NCBI RefSeq assembly: GCF_947495925.1
Contig: NZ_CANMAU010000006.1
Coordinates: 67,001-131,000 of the forward strand
DNA length: 64,000 nt
Direction: 5' to 3'
Source of the DNA: an uncultured Algibacter sp.
Lineage (GTDB): Bacteria; Bacteroidota; Bacteroidia; Flavobacteriales; Flavobacteriaceae
Both the position numbers and the translations under genes were made by a program. Positions within the stretch are counted from its first letter, which is position 1. Each line of letters starts with the position of its first letter. The notes beneath the pieces were generated by a model. It did no database searches. It was not told where the DNA came from and saw only the letters and a list, made by a program, of their open reading frames with translations. Below, in pieces: positions 26,511 to 35,024 of the stretch.

Positions 26511-28142
26511 TTATGATTCTCCTAAAAACGGATAACGATAATCTTTAGGTGTTACAAACGTTTCTTTTATCATTCTTGGTGATACCCAGCGTAATAAGTT
26601 TTGAGCACTTCCTGCTTTATCATTAGTTCCAGATGCTCTAGCACCACCAAAAGGTTGTTGTCCAACAACAGCACCAGTTGGTTTATCGTTAATATAGAAG
26701 TTTCCTGCGCTGTTTTGCAATGCTTCTGTTGCTTGAGTCACAGCGTATCGGTCTTTGGATATAATAGCTCCCGTTAGAGCATATTCACTAGTTTCATCTA
26801 CTAACTTTAAAGTTTTGGCATAAGCGTCATCCTCGTAAACATAAATAGTAATTACAGGTCCAAATAACTCAGTGCACATGGTGGTATATTTCGGATTGTT
26901 TGTGACTATAACGGTTGGCTCAATAAAGTACCCTTTGCTTTTATCATAATTACCGCCAACTATAATTTCGGCGTCATTATCTGTTTTTGCAGCATCAATA
27001 TATTTAGCCAATTTATTAAAAGACCCTTCGTGAATTACTGAAGTAATAAAATTGCCCATATCTTCAGGTGAGCCCATTTTAAAAGAGTTAACATCTTTTA
27101 TAACCTGAGTTTTTACAGCGTCCCAAAGACTTTTAGGAATATAAGCTCTTGATGCAGCACTACATTTCTGACCTTGAAATTCAAAAGCCCCACGAACAAT
27201 CGCTGTGGCAACATGAATAGGGTTTGCAGATTTATGCGCAATTATAAAATCTTTACCGCCTGTTTCTCCAACAATTTTCGGATAGGTTTTATAATTATGA
27301 ATGTTATTTCCTATTTGTTTCCAAAGTTCTTTAAAAATAAAGGTAGAACCCGTAAAGTGTAACCCAGAAAAATCAGGGCTTGCTAAAACTGTATTAGTGA
27401 TCATTACCGGGTCTCCAAAAACGACGTTAATAACTCCAGGAGGTATTCCGGCTTCTTCAAATACATCTATAATTACTTTAGCAGAGTACACTTGACTATC
27501 ACTAGGTTTCCAAACTACCACATTACCCATTAGAGCCATACATGCCGGCAAATTTCCTGCAATAGCTGTAAAGTTAAATGGTGTTACGGCATAAGTAAAT
27601 CCTTCTAGCGGACGATATTCCACTCTGTTCCAAGCATCACTTGTGCTTTCGGGTTGCTCCATATAAATGTCCGTCATAAATTGCACATTAAAGCGCAAGA
27701 AATCTATAAACTCACAAGCAGCATCAATTTCTGCTTGATGAATAGTCTTTGATTGGGCTATCATAGTAGCTGCATTTATTTTAGCACGATAGGGGCCCGC
27801 AATCAATTCGGCAGCCTTTAAAAATATACCTGCACGTTGCTCCCATGGCATTTGGCTCCATGTTTTTCGAGCTTCTAAAGCAGTCGAGATAGCATCATCA
27901 ATGTGAGATTGTTCTGCTAAATGATAGGTACCTACAACATGTTGGTGATCATGTGGTGGCGACATCGTTCTGGTATTTCCAGTGATTACGTCCTCACCAT
28001 TTATATATAAAGGAACATCAATTTTACTATTAAACATTGTTTTATATGCGTCTAAAACTGCTGCTCTTTCAGGAGAACCTGGAGCATATGATTTTACCGG
28101 TTCGTTAACCGCAATTGGTACATTAAAAAAGCCTTTTCCCAT
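26511..28142 (-). CDS. pruA: 1-pyrroline-5-carboxylate dehydrogenase
   Basis: The 543-residue NAD-dependent aldehyde dehydrogenase oxidises glutamate semialdehyde to glutamate, the second step of proline catabolism. The aldehyde dehydrogenase motifs are intact: TPFNFTAIAGNLPACMALMG, the catalytic Glu in VGETGGKDF and the nucleophile Cys in FQGQKCSAASR. The ELFGPVITIYVY and PFGGARASGTNDKAG stretches support the monofunctional P5CDH type. No proline dehydrogenase gene is in the window. A -7-like TAAATTTG lies at 28185-28192 on the minus strand. Confidence 0.95.
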   Translation of the reverse strand: MGKGFFNVPIAVNEPVKSYAPGSPERAAVLDAYKTMFNSKIDVPLYINGEDVITGNTRTMSPPHDHQHVVGTYHLAEQSHIDDAISTALEARKTWSQMPWEQRAGIFLKAAELIAGPYRAKINAATMIAQSKTIHQAEIDAACEFIDFLRFNVQFMTDIYMEQPESTSDAWNRVEYRPLEGFTYAVTPFNFTAIAGNLPACMALMGNVVVWKPSDSQVYSAKVIIDVFEEAGIPPGVINVVFGDPVMITNTVLASPDFSGLHFTGSTFIFKELWKQIGNNIHNYKTYPKIVGETGGKDFIIAHKSANPIHVATAIVRGAFEFQGQKCSAASRAYIPKSLWDAVKTQVIKDVNSFKMGSPEDMGNFITSVIHEGSFNKLAKYIDAAKTDNDAEIIVGGNYDKSKGYFIEPTVIVTNNPKYTTMCTELFGPVITIYVYEDDAYAKTLKLVDETSEYALTGAIISKDRYAVTQATEALQNSAGNFYINDKPTGAVVGQQPFGGARASGTNDKAGSAQNLLRWVSPRMIKETFVTPKDYRYPFLGES

Positions 28143-28293
28143 AATATGACGTTTTTTATTATTGATTTTTCAGTAAATGTCCTGCAAATTTAAGAATTTT
28201 CAAATTATAAATAGAGTTAGATGGTTCTTAAAAGCACGTTAAATTTTATTTATTTTTTGTAAGTTGCTCTTCGGTTTTAAGACTACAGAATTT

Positions 28294-29019
28294 ATGTGTA
28301 CCCTTACTTTTATTCCAAAGAAAAATAAAGATTTTGTGTTGACTCAAAATCGAGATGAAGCCCCAAATAGAATTGCGCTACCTCCGGACTATTATTTGGT
28401 AAATGGGACTAAAATGTTATTTCCAAAAGATAAGTTAGCAGGGGGAACATGGATAGGTATTAGCGAAAAGAGCAGAGTGGTATGTGTGCTTAACGGTGGT
28501 TTTGAATGTCATCAGAGAAAATCAAATTATAGATTGAGTAGGGGGGTGGTCGCGAATGATTTTATGCTTTCAGATGATGTTTTGAAAACAGTTGATCAAT
28601 ATAATTTTAGTGATATAGAACCTTTTACTATGGTAGTTGCGGATTGGAGCACTAGTTTAAAATTATACGAATTGGTTTGGGATGGCGAGCAAAAACATTT
28701 TTCAGGTTTACCATTAGAACCCAAAATTTGGTCATCATCTACTTTATATTCATTCGCTATGAAAAAAGAACGTTTAGCTTGGTTTGAAGCCTTTAAATCT
28801 GAAAATTTATTGAATTCGGAAACTTTATTAGGTTTTCATAAGTCTGAAGGACAAGGAAATACAGATTATGGTGTGGTTATGGATCGTGGTTTTGTAAAAA
28901 CAACGAGCATTACGCAGATAGAAAAATATCAAGATAATTTAAAAATGCGCTATGAACATTTGGGTAGTAACTCAGTTTTGACCAATACTTTCAATATACC
29001 ACAAGTTGTAAATGAATAA
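28294..29019 (+). CDS. NRDE/TANGO2-family Ntn-hydrolase-like protein
   Basis: The ATG at 28294 gives a 241-residue protein starting MCTLTFIPKKNKDFVLTQNRDE. An upstream TTG would add ten residues and bury the conserved Cys2, so I rejected it. Cys2 followed by the NRDE motif is the hallmark of the NRDE/TANGO2 superfamily, whose fold resembles N-terminal nucleophile hydrolases after Met removal. The GGTWIGISEKSRVVCVLNGG motif is also typical. The biochemical reaction is not established for bacterial members. It overlaps the next gene by 8 bp, so the two are coupled. Confidence 0.88.
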   Translation: MCTLTFIPKKNKDFVLTQNRDEAPNRIALPPDYYLVNGTKMLFPKDKLAGGTWIGISEKSRVVCVLNGGFECHQRKSNYRLSRGVVANDFMLSDDVLKTVDQYNFSDIEPFTMVVADWSTSLKLYELVWDGEQKHFSGLPLEPKIWSSSTLYSFAMKKERLAWFEAFKSENLLNSETLLGFHKSEGQGNTDYGVVMDRGFVKTTSITQIEKYQDNLKMRYEHLGSNSVLTNTFNIPQVVNE

Positions 29020-30004
29020 TACGGGTGTAATTTTAACATTAGCATACCCAGATACTATTGTTATGGTTTCAGAAGAGTGGTTTTCTCCTTTTTTGAAATA
29101 TATAGGTGTGGGTAAAAAAGATTACTTACGTGCTGGTCATGCAGCATTGGTGCTTATAGAAAAAAGAACAGGTATTTTAGAATATCATGATTTTGGGCGA
29201 TATATTACTCCAGAACCTACGGGGCGTGTTCGTGGAAGGGATACTGATAACGAATTGCATTTCCCTATGAAGGCGATTGTGGATGGAGAAACCATAAAAA
29301 ATATTGACCTCATTTTAGAGTTTTTAGCAACACATCCTAAAATAACACATGGAGAAGGAAAATTGGTAGCATCGGTTTGTAATGCTATTGATTATGATTT
29401 GGCAAGAGCGCATATTACGGAAATGCAAAACAAGCATTTTATAAGGTATGCTGCTTTTATAAAAGAAGCCTGTAATTGTGCCCGATTTGTAACAGATACT
29501 TTAATTGCTTCTGTTACTAAAATGTCAATTAAAAAGAAACTTGAAAGCTCAAAATGGTTTACACCAAGTACGGTAGGTAATGTGTTGTTAGCCGATACGG
29601 AAAATGATGTTTATGAGGTTTCAGAAGCTGGTGTTATTTCTCAATTCGAAGGCTCTCAAAAGAGTGAGAACCTACGTTGTTTTTTAGATAAACTAAAGGA
29701 CCATGAAATTAATTTAGTTGGAACACAAGAACCAAAAACTGTTGAGGGATTGCATGATACTGCTCAATGGCTTTCAGGAATTGCAGCTGGAGCTTGGTTT
29801 GAGCTACACGAAACTTCTAATAAATTTGAGTACCGTTACAGACGTGTTTCTCCTTATGGAAATATTGATGTTGATGCTGTTTTTAGAATAGAAAGTGGTG
29901 GTTTTAATTATCATTCAGCATTTGAAATTGTGCATTATTCCAACTGCGCGTTTTTTCATGTAGAACAATCTGGTGCGGTTTTTAAATTTACACGTAAAGT
30001 TTAG
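29012..30004 (+). CDS. DUF6695-like protein, possible permuted NlpC/P60-type cysteine enzyme
   Basis: The 330-residue protein has no signal peptide. In the N-terminal half, His sits in a predicted strand (AGHAALVLIEK, about 42) and a Cys/Asn pair in a later helix (EACNCARFVTDTL, about 155). That His-before-Cys order and NCxxF pattern resemble permuted papain-like folds such as LRAT. The C-terminal part (about 225-330) is strand-rich (YRYRRVSPYGNIDVDAVFRI). It overlaps the NRDE gene by 8 bp. I connect it with DUF6695 from memory. Enzymatic activity is inference only. Confidence 0.7.
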   Translation: MNNTGVILTLAYPDTIVMVSEEWFSPFLKYIGVGKKDYLRAGHAALVLIEKRTGILEYHDFGRYITPEPTGRVRGRDTDNELHFPMKAIVDGETIKNIDLILEFLATHPKITHGEGKLVASVCNAIDYDLARAHITEMQNKHFIRYAAFIKEACNCARFVTDTLIASVTKMSIKKKLESSKWFTPSTVGNVLLADTENDVYEVSEAGVISQFEGSQKSENLRCFLDKLKDHEINLVGTQEPKTVEGLHDTAQWLSGIAAGAWFELHETSNKFEYRYRRVSPYGNIDVDAVFRIESGGFNYHSAFEIVHYSNCAFFHVEQSGAVFKFTRKV

Positions 30005-30024
30005 GTAGTAGTAAGGAAAGTGTT

Positions 30025-30801
30025 TTAAAAAGATTTAATAACTCTTAAAACGGCGGAGGCATTAGTTCTGTTTTCCATGAATTTGGGACCAACTCCAAAT
30101 TGAAACGAAAAACCGCTTTCAAATTCATAATGTACTTGTGGTAAAATAAGTAATTCCATTTCGTTGCTATCTACTTTTTGAATTGTAGGGTCCGAATTAT
30201 TAATTTCGACACCAACTACGGTATGTTTATTAATATCTGCAAAAACAGAGGTGTTTAAAATAATAGTGTAATTCTTTTCAGGAGCATCGGCTCCGGATTC
30301 TGTCATGAAACCAAATAAACCAATAGCACTCCAAACCTTACTAAATCTATAAGCAGGAACATAAAGGAAGTTCATTTCAAGAATATCTTCATGAATATAT
30401 TTTTCACCAATAATCTGAATTCCGTGAATAAATTTGTTGTTTTTTGATGCGCCTATAGTCCATTGAATGGCCATTTTATAAGCTTCTAATTCTAGATTTT
30501 CAAATGGGAATTCGAGCTCTACTGCAAAATTATTGAAGAGTGCATACTCGATTTCTGGTGCCCACTCAACGGTACGTTCTGAATTATTGTTTAATGGAAA
30601 ATCGGCTAAAGAATTGATTTCTAGTTCTCCTTGTTTAGCGCCTAAACCCCTAACCAAATCAAACATAAGAGGCTCAGGAATATTAACAGTTTCTTGAATA
30701 TTTTTTTCTTGACTAAGAAGAGAATCCGACAAGAATAAGATCACTAATAGTATTAATGATTTAACGAAATGGATACAATTATTAAGATTTAAAACTTTCA
30801 T
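30025..30801 (-). CDS. Putative outer membrane beta-barrel protein, function unknown
   Basis: The 258-residue protein has a long signal peptide (hydrophobic core FVKSLILLVILFLSDSLLSQ). The mature part consists of amphipathic strands with alternating residues (SFQFGVGPKFM, IEYALFNNFAVELEFPFENL, ASAVLRVIKSF), ending in the terminal Phe favoured by outer membrane proteins. No named family is recognised. It is convergent with the DUF6695 gene and lies downstream of an SDR gene on the same strand with about 158 bp between, so it may be separately transcribed. Confidence 0.7.
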   Translation of the reverse strand: MKVLNLNNCIHFVKSLILLVILFLSDSLLSQEKNIQETVNIPEPLMFDLVRGLGAKQGELEINSLADFPLNNNSERTVEWAPEIEYALFNNFAVELEFPFENLELEAYKMAIQWTIGASKNNKFIHGIQIIGEKYIHEDILEMNFLYVPAYRFSKVWSAIGLFGFMTESGADAPEKNYTIILNTSVFADINKHTVVGVEINNSDPTIQKVDSNEMELLILPQVHYEFESGFSFQFGVGPKFMENRTNASAVLRVIKSF

Positions 30802-30958
30802 TTTTTAGAAAGAATAAATATAAAGGTTGTTGATGTATTTTTCCTTTATTTGCTCAATTAATCTTTATAGATATCAATTTGTCAAGTTTTTTAAGACTAA
30901 TTCGTTTAATTGTTTACTTTTAATAACTTACAGATTTACTAAGTTTTTACATTTGTTT

Positions 30959-31828
30959 TCAATTATGGTTTTTCATTTTTAGTACTTCTAATTCGAAAAA
31001 ATCCTTAAGTTGTTTTGAACCATATTTTGTTGCAATGTTGTCGTTAGCCATTGCCGTTAAAAAAAACTCGATGGGACCGTAAGTTTTTGAAGAGGTAAAT
31101 GTTCTTAAAAACCAAATTGTAAATTGTCTTATCCAATCGGGAAGATGACTTATTTTAATTGGTTTTTTCCACGATTTTAAGGCTAACTCTGCCAATTCAT
31201 TTTGAGTAAATACATCAATTCCTCCAACAGTTTCTTCTTTAACCTTTTTTTCCATATTATCTATGCATACCTTAGCTAAATCTTCACCATCTATGGGGTT
31301 TAGTTTGTAGTTTCCATGCCCGAATAAATACACTCTTCCTCCTTTTGCCATTTTAAGAAAATCACCCATATCTGAAAAAAAACCGTTAGGGCGCATTATT
31401 GAATAGTCAAGTTTTGATGCTTTTAGTTCGTCTACAAACTTCTCTTTAGCTTCAAATATTTTTAAATGTCTTAATTTATCTCCGTTAATAGCAGATATAT
31501 ATTGAAAAGATTTGACTTTGTCTTGTACGGCCATTTTCAATAAGTTAGAATTACCTTTATAATCGACATCCATATAAGTCATTCCATCTTTTTGCCGAGT
31601 TATACCTAAAGTTGTAAATACCCAATCGATATTTTTTGTAATTCCTTTTAGGGTATCGGGCTTTGTGATTTGACCAACAAAAAACTCATCTACCGAATCG
31701 AAAATATGTTTCTGTTCTTCTTTACGGATTAATACTCTAATCCAATATCCTCTTTTTTTAAGCTCCTTTACAAGGTATTTACCTAAATATCCTGTGGCCC
31801 CAGCTACTAAAGCATTTTTTGTATTCAT
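30959..31828 (-). CDS. NAD(P)-binding atypical short-chain dehydrogenase (NmrA/epimerase-like)
   Basis: The 289-residue Rossmann protein begins with the dinucleotide loop LVAGATGYLGKYLVKELKKR. The pattern VFTTLGITRQKDG and the active-site-like FQYISAI with a displaced Tyr suggest the atypical SDR group (NAD(P)H-binding or complex I NDUFA9-like). The C-terminal part is less typical. A -7 box (TATTTTTG, 31843-31850 minus strand) lies just upstream. The adjacent Crp/Fnr gene is on the same strand, 64 bp away. The substrate is unknown. Confidence 0.82.
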   Translation of the reverse strand: MNTKNALVAGATGYLGKYLVKELKKRGYWIRVLIRKEEQKHIFDSVDEFFVGQITKPDTLKGITKNIDWVFTTLGITRQKDGMTYMDVDYKGNSNLLKMAVQDKVKSFQYISAINGDKLRHLKIFEAKEKFVDELKASKLDYSIMRPNGFFSDMGDFLKMAKGGRVYLFGHGNYKLNPIDGEDLAKVCIDNMEKKVKEETVGGIDVFTQNELAELALKSWKKPIKISHLPDWIRQFTIWFLRTFTSSKTYGPIEFFLTAMANDNIATKYGSKQLKDFFELEVLKMKNHN

Positions 31829-31892
31829 TATTTTTCTTTGTACAAAAATAGATGTTCAATTTTTGGATTCTCTTGACGACGGTCAAGTTTAT

Positions 31893-32465
31893 CTAAATCT
31901 TATGTACTCGTTTTTTTATTCTGCTAAGTGTTTCTGGAGAGACTCCTAAAAAAGAAGCAATGTATCGCTGAGGCACACGTAAAAATAATTCCCCTTGCTT
32001 ATTTAACAAATTTTTATAGCGTTCCTCAGCTGACTTTGTGACAAAAGAGGCTATTACTTTTTGACAAGTAATAAGTTCGTTTTCGGTGGCTATTCTTGCA
32101 ATCACTTCCATTTTTGGGACCTTACTTAATAATTTATCAATTCTCGATTTAGTGAATATATATACATCCGTTTGTTCAACGGCTTGATAATTTTCTATAG
32201 CTGGAATATTAAAAGTGTAACTTTCTCCAGCACAAATAAATTGACCTTCTGTGTAAAAAAAAGCAGTTTTGTCTTTTCCTTCTACATTATAAAAAAGCCT
32301 AACGCATCCATTAATCACAAAATAGATTTTATTAGATACTTTTCCTTCAGTGAAAATGATTTCGTTCTTTTTATAAGTCTTCTTTTCAATAGATCTTTTG
32401 AGTTGAGAAATTTCATCTTCGTTAAGAGAAATATAAGTGTTAATATTCTCAATTAGTTTTTCCAT
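31893..32465 (-). CDS. Crp/Fnr-family transcriptional regulator
   Basis: The 190-residue protein has a cyclic-nucleotide-binding jelly roll (about 20-130; KKNEIIFTEGKVSNKIYFVI, YNVEGKDKTAFFYTEGQFI) and a short C-terminal helix-turn-helix (RVPQRYIASFLGVSPETLSR). It lacks the Cys residues of oxygen-sensing FNR and the exact cAMP-binding motif of Crp, so its ligand is unknown. This small type is abundant in Bacteroidota. An inverted repeat lies 11 bp upstream of the start. It may control the neighbouring SDR gene, or itself. Confidence 0.9.
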   Translation of the reverse strand: MEKLIENINTYISLNEDEISQLKRSIEKKTYKKNEIIFTEGKVSNKIYFVINGCVRLFYNVEGKDKTAFFYTEGQFICAGESYTFNIPAIENYQAVEQTDVYIFTKSRIDKLLSKVPKMEVIARIATENELITCQKVIASFVTKSAEERYKNLLNKQGELFLRVPQRYIASFLGVSPETLSRIKKRVHKI

Positions 32466-32768
32466 ATTGTTAGTTCATGTTGACAACAACATTTTTGGGC
32501 AAGAAGCCTATGAAGGTGTATCTGTTAAGCTATGGTTAGGGGTACATAGTAAAACATTACATTCAATTGTTTAATACATCAGTATATTCGGTTCCCGCTT
32601 CTTAAACCTTTGTACGTTTTTATACGAGCTATTTATTTTTGGTGTTATTCCGGTTATGTACAAATAAGGCCTCAAGTTCTTGTTTTTTAAATTTAAATAC
32701 TCAAAGCCTTTTACTAAGAAAGAGTTATGTTAAAACACTTTATGTGTTAAATATCACTTTAAACCCAA
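32466..32768. other. Gene-free interval upstream of the Crp/Fnr gene
   Basis: This 303-bp interval holds the candidate operator at 32477-32492 and, near 32734-32748, a weak hairpin (AACAC/GTGTT). The hairpin lies just past the stop of the GH117-like gene and may be its terminator. I see nothing else. Confidence 0.45.
32477..32492. promoter_or_regulatory. Candidate operator upstream of the Crp/Fnr gene
   Basis: ATGTTG-ACAA-CAACAT is a perfect 6-bp inverted repeat with a 4-nt spacer, 11 bp upstream of the regulator start codon. Crp/Fnr proteins bind two-fold symmetric sites, so autoregulation is plausible but unproven. Confidence 0.35.
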
Positions 32769-34040
32769 TTAGTTTTTGATGTCTAGATTGGGGTTATAAT
32801 CATATCCATCTCCATTCTTGTAATCTTGAATAATTTGATAAGCTTTCTGAACATCATTACCATGCTCTAAAGATAAATTACATTCAAAACGCACAAAATG
32901 GTAGTAGGGGTATAACGCATGGCTAACACCCCACGTTAAGCCTTGTCCAGGTTGTAAATCAACATCAGTAAAGTTTCCTGATCGATAAGCGCCTCCTCCC
33001 TTAGGAACAGTAATTCCTTGGATAACAGGATGAAAATTTATACCATCTTCTGAAAATAGAATACTATTTCTTTCTGGTCCTTCGGGCAAAGTAGCGCATA
33101 CTCCGTTCCGATATGGCCATACCATTCCGCCATGACCTCCCATTAACACGGGGTTGTATTTTGATTTGATATAGGGCCCTTCTGGGTTATCTGCAATAGC
33201 CACACCTGTTGCAAGTGGTATATCGGCATGTTCTTTATTAAACTCACCTGATGAGATATTCGGTGTCCAAGGTAAACGACCATGGCTTTTATAGTATAGA
33301 TAATATTGACCTCCTTTAACAAAGAAAGTAGGTTCATGTATCACTTCTCCATCCCAAGCATCTTGAGCTCCGGGTTCTAAAATTGGTGCATCTAATGATT
33401 TCCAAGGACCATTTGGGGAATTAGCAACGGCCATACCAATAACATTTGGTGTAAAATCACCTGCGGTTGGAAAAGTTTTCCCCCAACGTGCATGCTTTAA
33501 ACTTTCGGCTGCTTGATATGCCAAATAATACTTACCATTTACAATCAATACCTCTGGGTTAAAAGCACTACGATGGTCGTAACGTCCTGTTTCACCTCGC
33601 TTAACTGCAATACCTTGTTCTTCCCATTTGTATCCATCAGTGGAGGTGGCGTACCATACATCACACATGTCCCAATGAAAAGCTCTTAGGGAATTTGTAG
33701 CCTTATTGGGACCAACCACTTCTGTATTAGACTGAGGCTTGGAATACCACATATAGTATGTGCTATCAACTTTTATGACACTTGAAGGATAATAGCGTTC
33801 AATACCTTCTTCAAATTCAAATCCTTCTAATTTTACAAATTTAAATTGCGTATTAAACTCGTTGTATTTTTCATAAAGTATTTTGCCTTCGCGAAAACGT
33901 GTGTAAGAAGCGCTTTCGAAAGATTCTTCTTGTTCTTTTTGATTCTCATCTGTTTTTACCTGCTGGCAAGAGAATAAAGTCGTAACTATCAAGACTAAAA
34001 CAATACTAATTTTTTTTGTTGTGAAAGATGTTAATGTCAT
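32769..34040 (-). CDS. GH117-like five-bladed propeller glycoside hydrolase lipoprotein
   Basis: The ATG at 34040 gives 423 residues; an upstream TTG would add two. A lipoprotein signal (KKISIVLVLIVTTLFSC) predicts membrane anchoring. The body has GH43/GH117-style propeller blades: PSSVIKVDSTYYMWYSK, CDVWYATSTDGYKWEEQG, YDHRSAFNPEVLIVNGKYYL and GEVIHEPTFFVKGGQYYLYY. Known GH117 enzymes remove anhydro-galactose from red-algal galactan oligosaccharides. In the first blade the usual Asp-Pro before the strand reads YYPSS, so the expected catalytic base is not at its normal place. No other carbohydrate enzyme is nearby. The family call is probable; activity is uncertain. Confidence 0.7.
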   Translation of the reverse strand: MTLTSFTTKKISIVLVLIVTTLFSCQQVKTDENQKEQEESFESASYTRFREGKILYEKYNEFNTQFKFVKLEGFEFEEGIERYYPSSVIKVDSTYYMWYSKPQSNTEVVGPNKATNSLRAFHWDMCDVWYATSTDGYKWEEQGIAVKRGETGRYDHRSAFNPEVLIVNGKYYLAYQAAESLKHARWGKTFPTAGDFTPNVIGMAVANSPNGPWKSLDAPILEPGAQDAWDGEVIHEPTFFVKGGQYYLYYKSHGRLPWTPNISSGEFNKEHADIPLATGVAIADNPEGPYIKSKYNPVLMGGHGGMVWPYRNGVCATLPEGPERNSILFSEDGINFHPVIQGITVPKGGGAYRSGNFTDVDLQPGQGLTWGVSHALYPYYHFVRFECNLSLEHGNDVQKAYQIIQDYKNGDGYDYNPNLDIKN

Positions 34041-34531
34041 AATCAAAGTGTGTCGGTTATCTATTGAATTTTTTTAAACAAATCAAGATACTTATCATGT
34101 TTTGATGGTAAATATCTCAAAAAGTAGAGATTAAATCTAATGATAATTGTTGAATACCCAACATTAAAATTTTATTTGTTGAGTTTGTTGTTTTCTTCTT
34201 GGATAGTCGATCAAATTCTATTCACTTTCAATTGGAATTGGGTAAAGAGCGTATTTGTCTTTTGCCATAGAATATTTAAGAACTACGAACTCATTTTGGA
34301 AATAAATAATGGCTTTGATAATCATCTCCTAATTTCCTAATCCTAGACTTTACCATATTTTTAAGGTCCACCAAAATTATTTTCCTCGTGCATTATAATG
34401 TCTAGATTGGAATAGTTAGCTTCAAATTCTTGGGAGTGAAAAGAATTTGTGAACACAAAAAAGAACAGAGGAAGACCTCTTTAAAAACTATTTTTTGCTT
34501 TTAACTTAATATAGAAAATAAATACTAATTA
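34041..34531. other. Gene-free interval between the GH117-like gene and apaG
   Basis: This 491-bp interval carries short open frames on both strands (for example 34140-34340 plus, 66 codons). They lack plausible protein features, so I read them as noise. No clear terminator for apaG was found. Promoters for the GH117-like gene should lie at its left end, but I see no good TAnnTTTG box. Confidence 0.45.
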
Positions 34532-34918
34532 TTAGTTAATAGCAAAAGGAGCGCTTAACTTGAACAATGGAATAGCTACATCAAATTTTTTGGTAGTGGT
34601 AAAATTGACCATACTATAATAACCTTGCATAGCGCCAAAAGGAGAGGTGAGTAAGCAGCCTGAAGTATAAGTATGAGATTCACCGGGTTTTAATACCGGT
34701 TTTTTGCCAATTACACCATCGCCATCAACGGTTTCAATGTTATTTAAAGCATCTAGAATCTCCCAATGACGTGCATTAAGTTGCACGGAATCTTTACTCT
34801 GGTTTTCAATAGTAATAGTATACCCAAAGGCATACTGAATTTTATAATTTTTATAAAACGAGCCTTCGAAGTTAGTTTCTACAGTAATTTTTATCCCGCT
34901 TGTAACTTGTTGAACCAT
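34532..34918 (-). CDS. apaG: ApaG domain protein
   Basis: The 128-residue protein consists of a single ApaG immunoglobulin-like beta-sandwich. Family landmarks include FGYTITIENQSKDSVQLNARHW, VIGKKPVLKPGESHTYTSGC and FGAMQGYYSMVNF. ApaG is linked genetically to cobalt/magnesium resistance in enterobacteria, but its molecular role is not settled. It sits just downstream of the T9SS plug gene on the same strand, 106 bp apart. Confidence 0.93.
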   Translation of the reverse strand: MVQQVTSGIKITVETNFEGSFYKNYKIQYAFGYTITIENQSKDSVQLNARHWEILDALNNIETVDGDGVIGKKPVLKPGESHTYTSGCLLTSPFGAMQGYYSMVNFTTTKKFDVAIPLFKLSAPFAIN

Positions 34919-35024
34919 GTTAACTATTGATATACAATGTATTTAAGGTCGCTAAAATAGCAAATATTAAATTGTTGAAGCAAATTTTAACGTGTTTGAT
35001 AGAAATATTAGACAAACGGTTACT

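Noticed and set aside
34140-34340. 66-codon plus-strand open frame
   Set aside because: No start context, odd composition and no family features; the gap on both strands looks noncoding.
32776-34402. Shared 13-mer ATGTCTAGATTGG at the end of the GH117-like gene and in the upstream gap, first taken as a gene-fragment remnant
   Set aside because: A match this short is expected by chance in an AT-rich window, and the flanks do not align.
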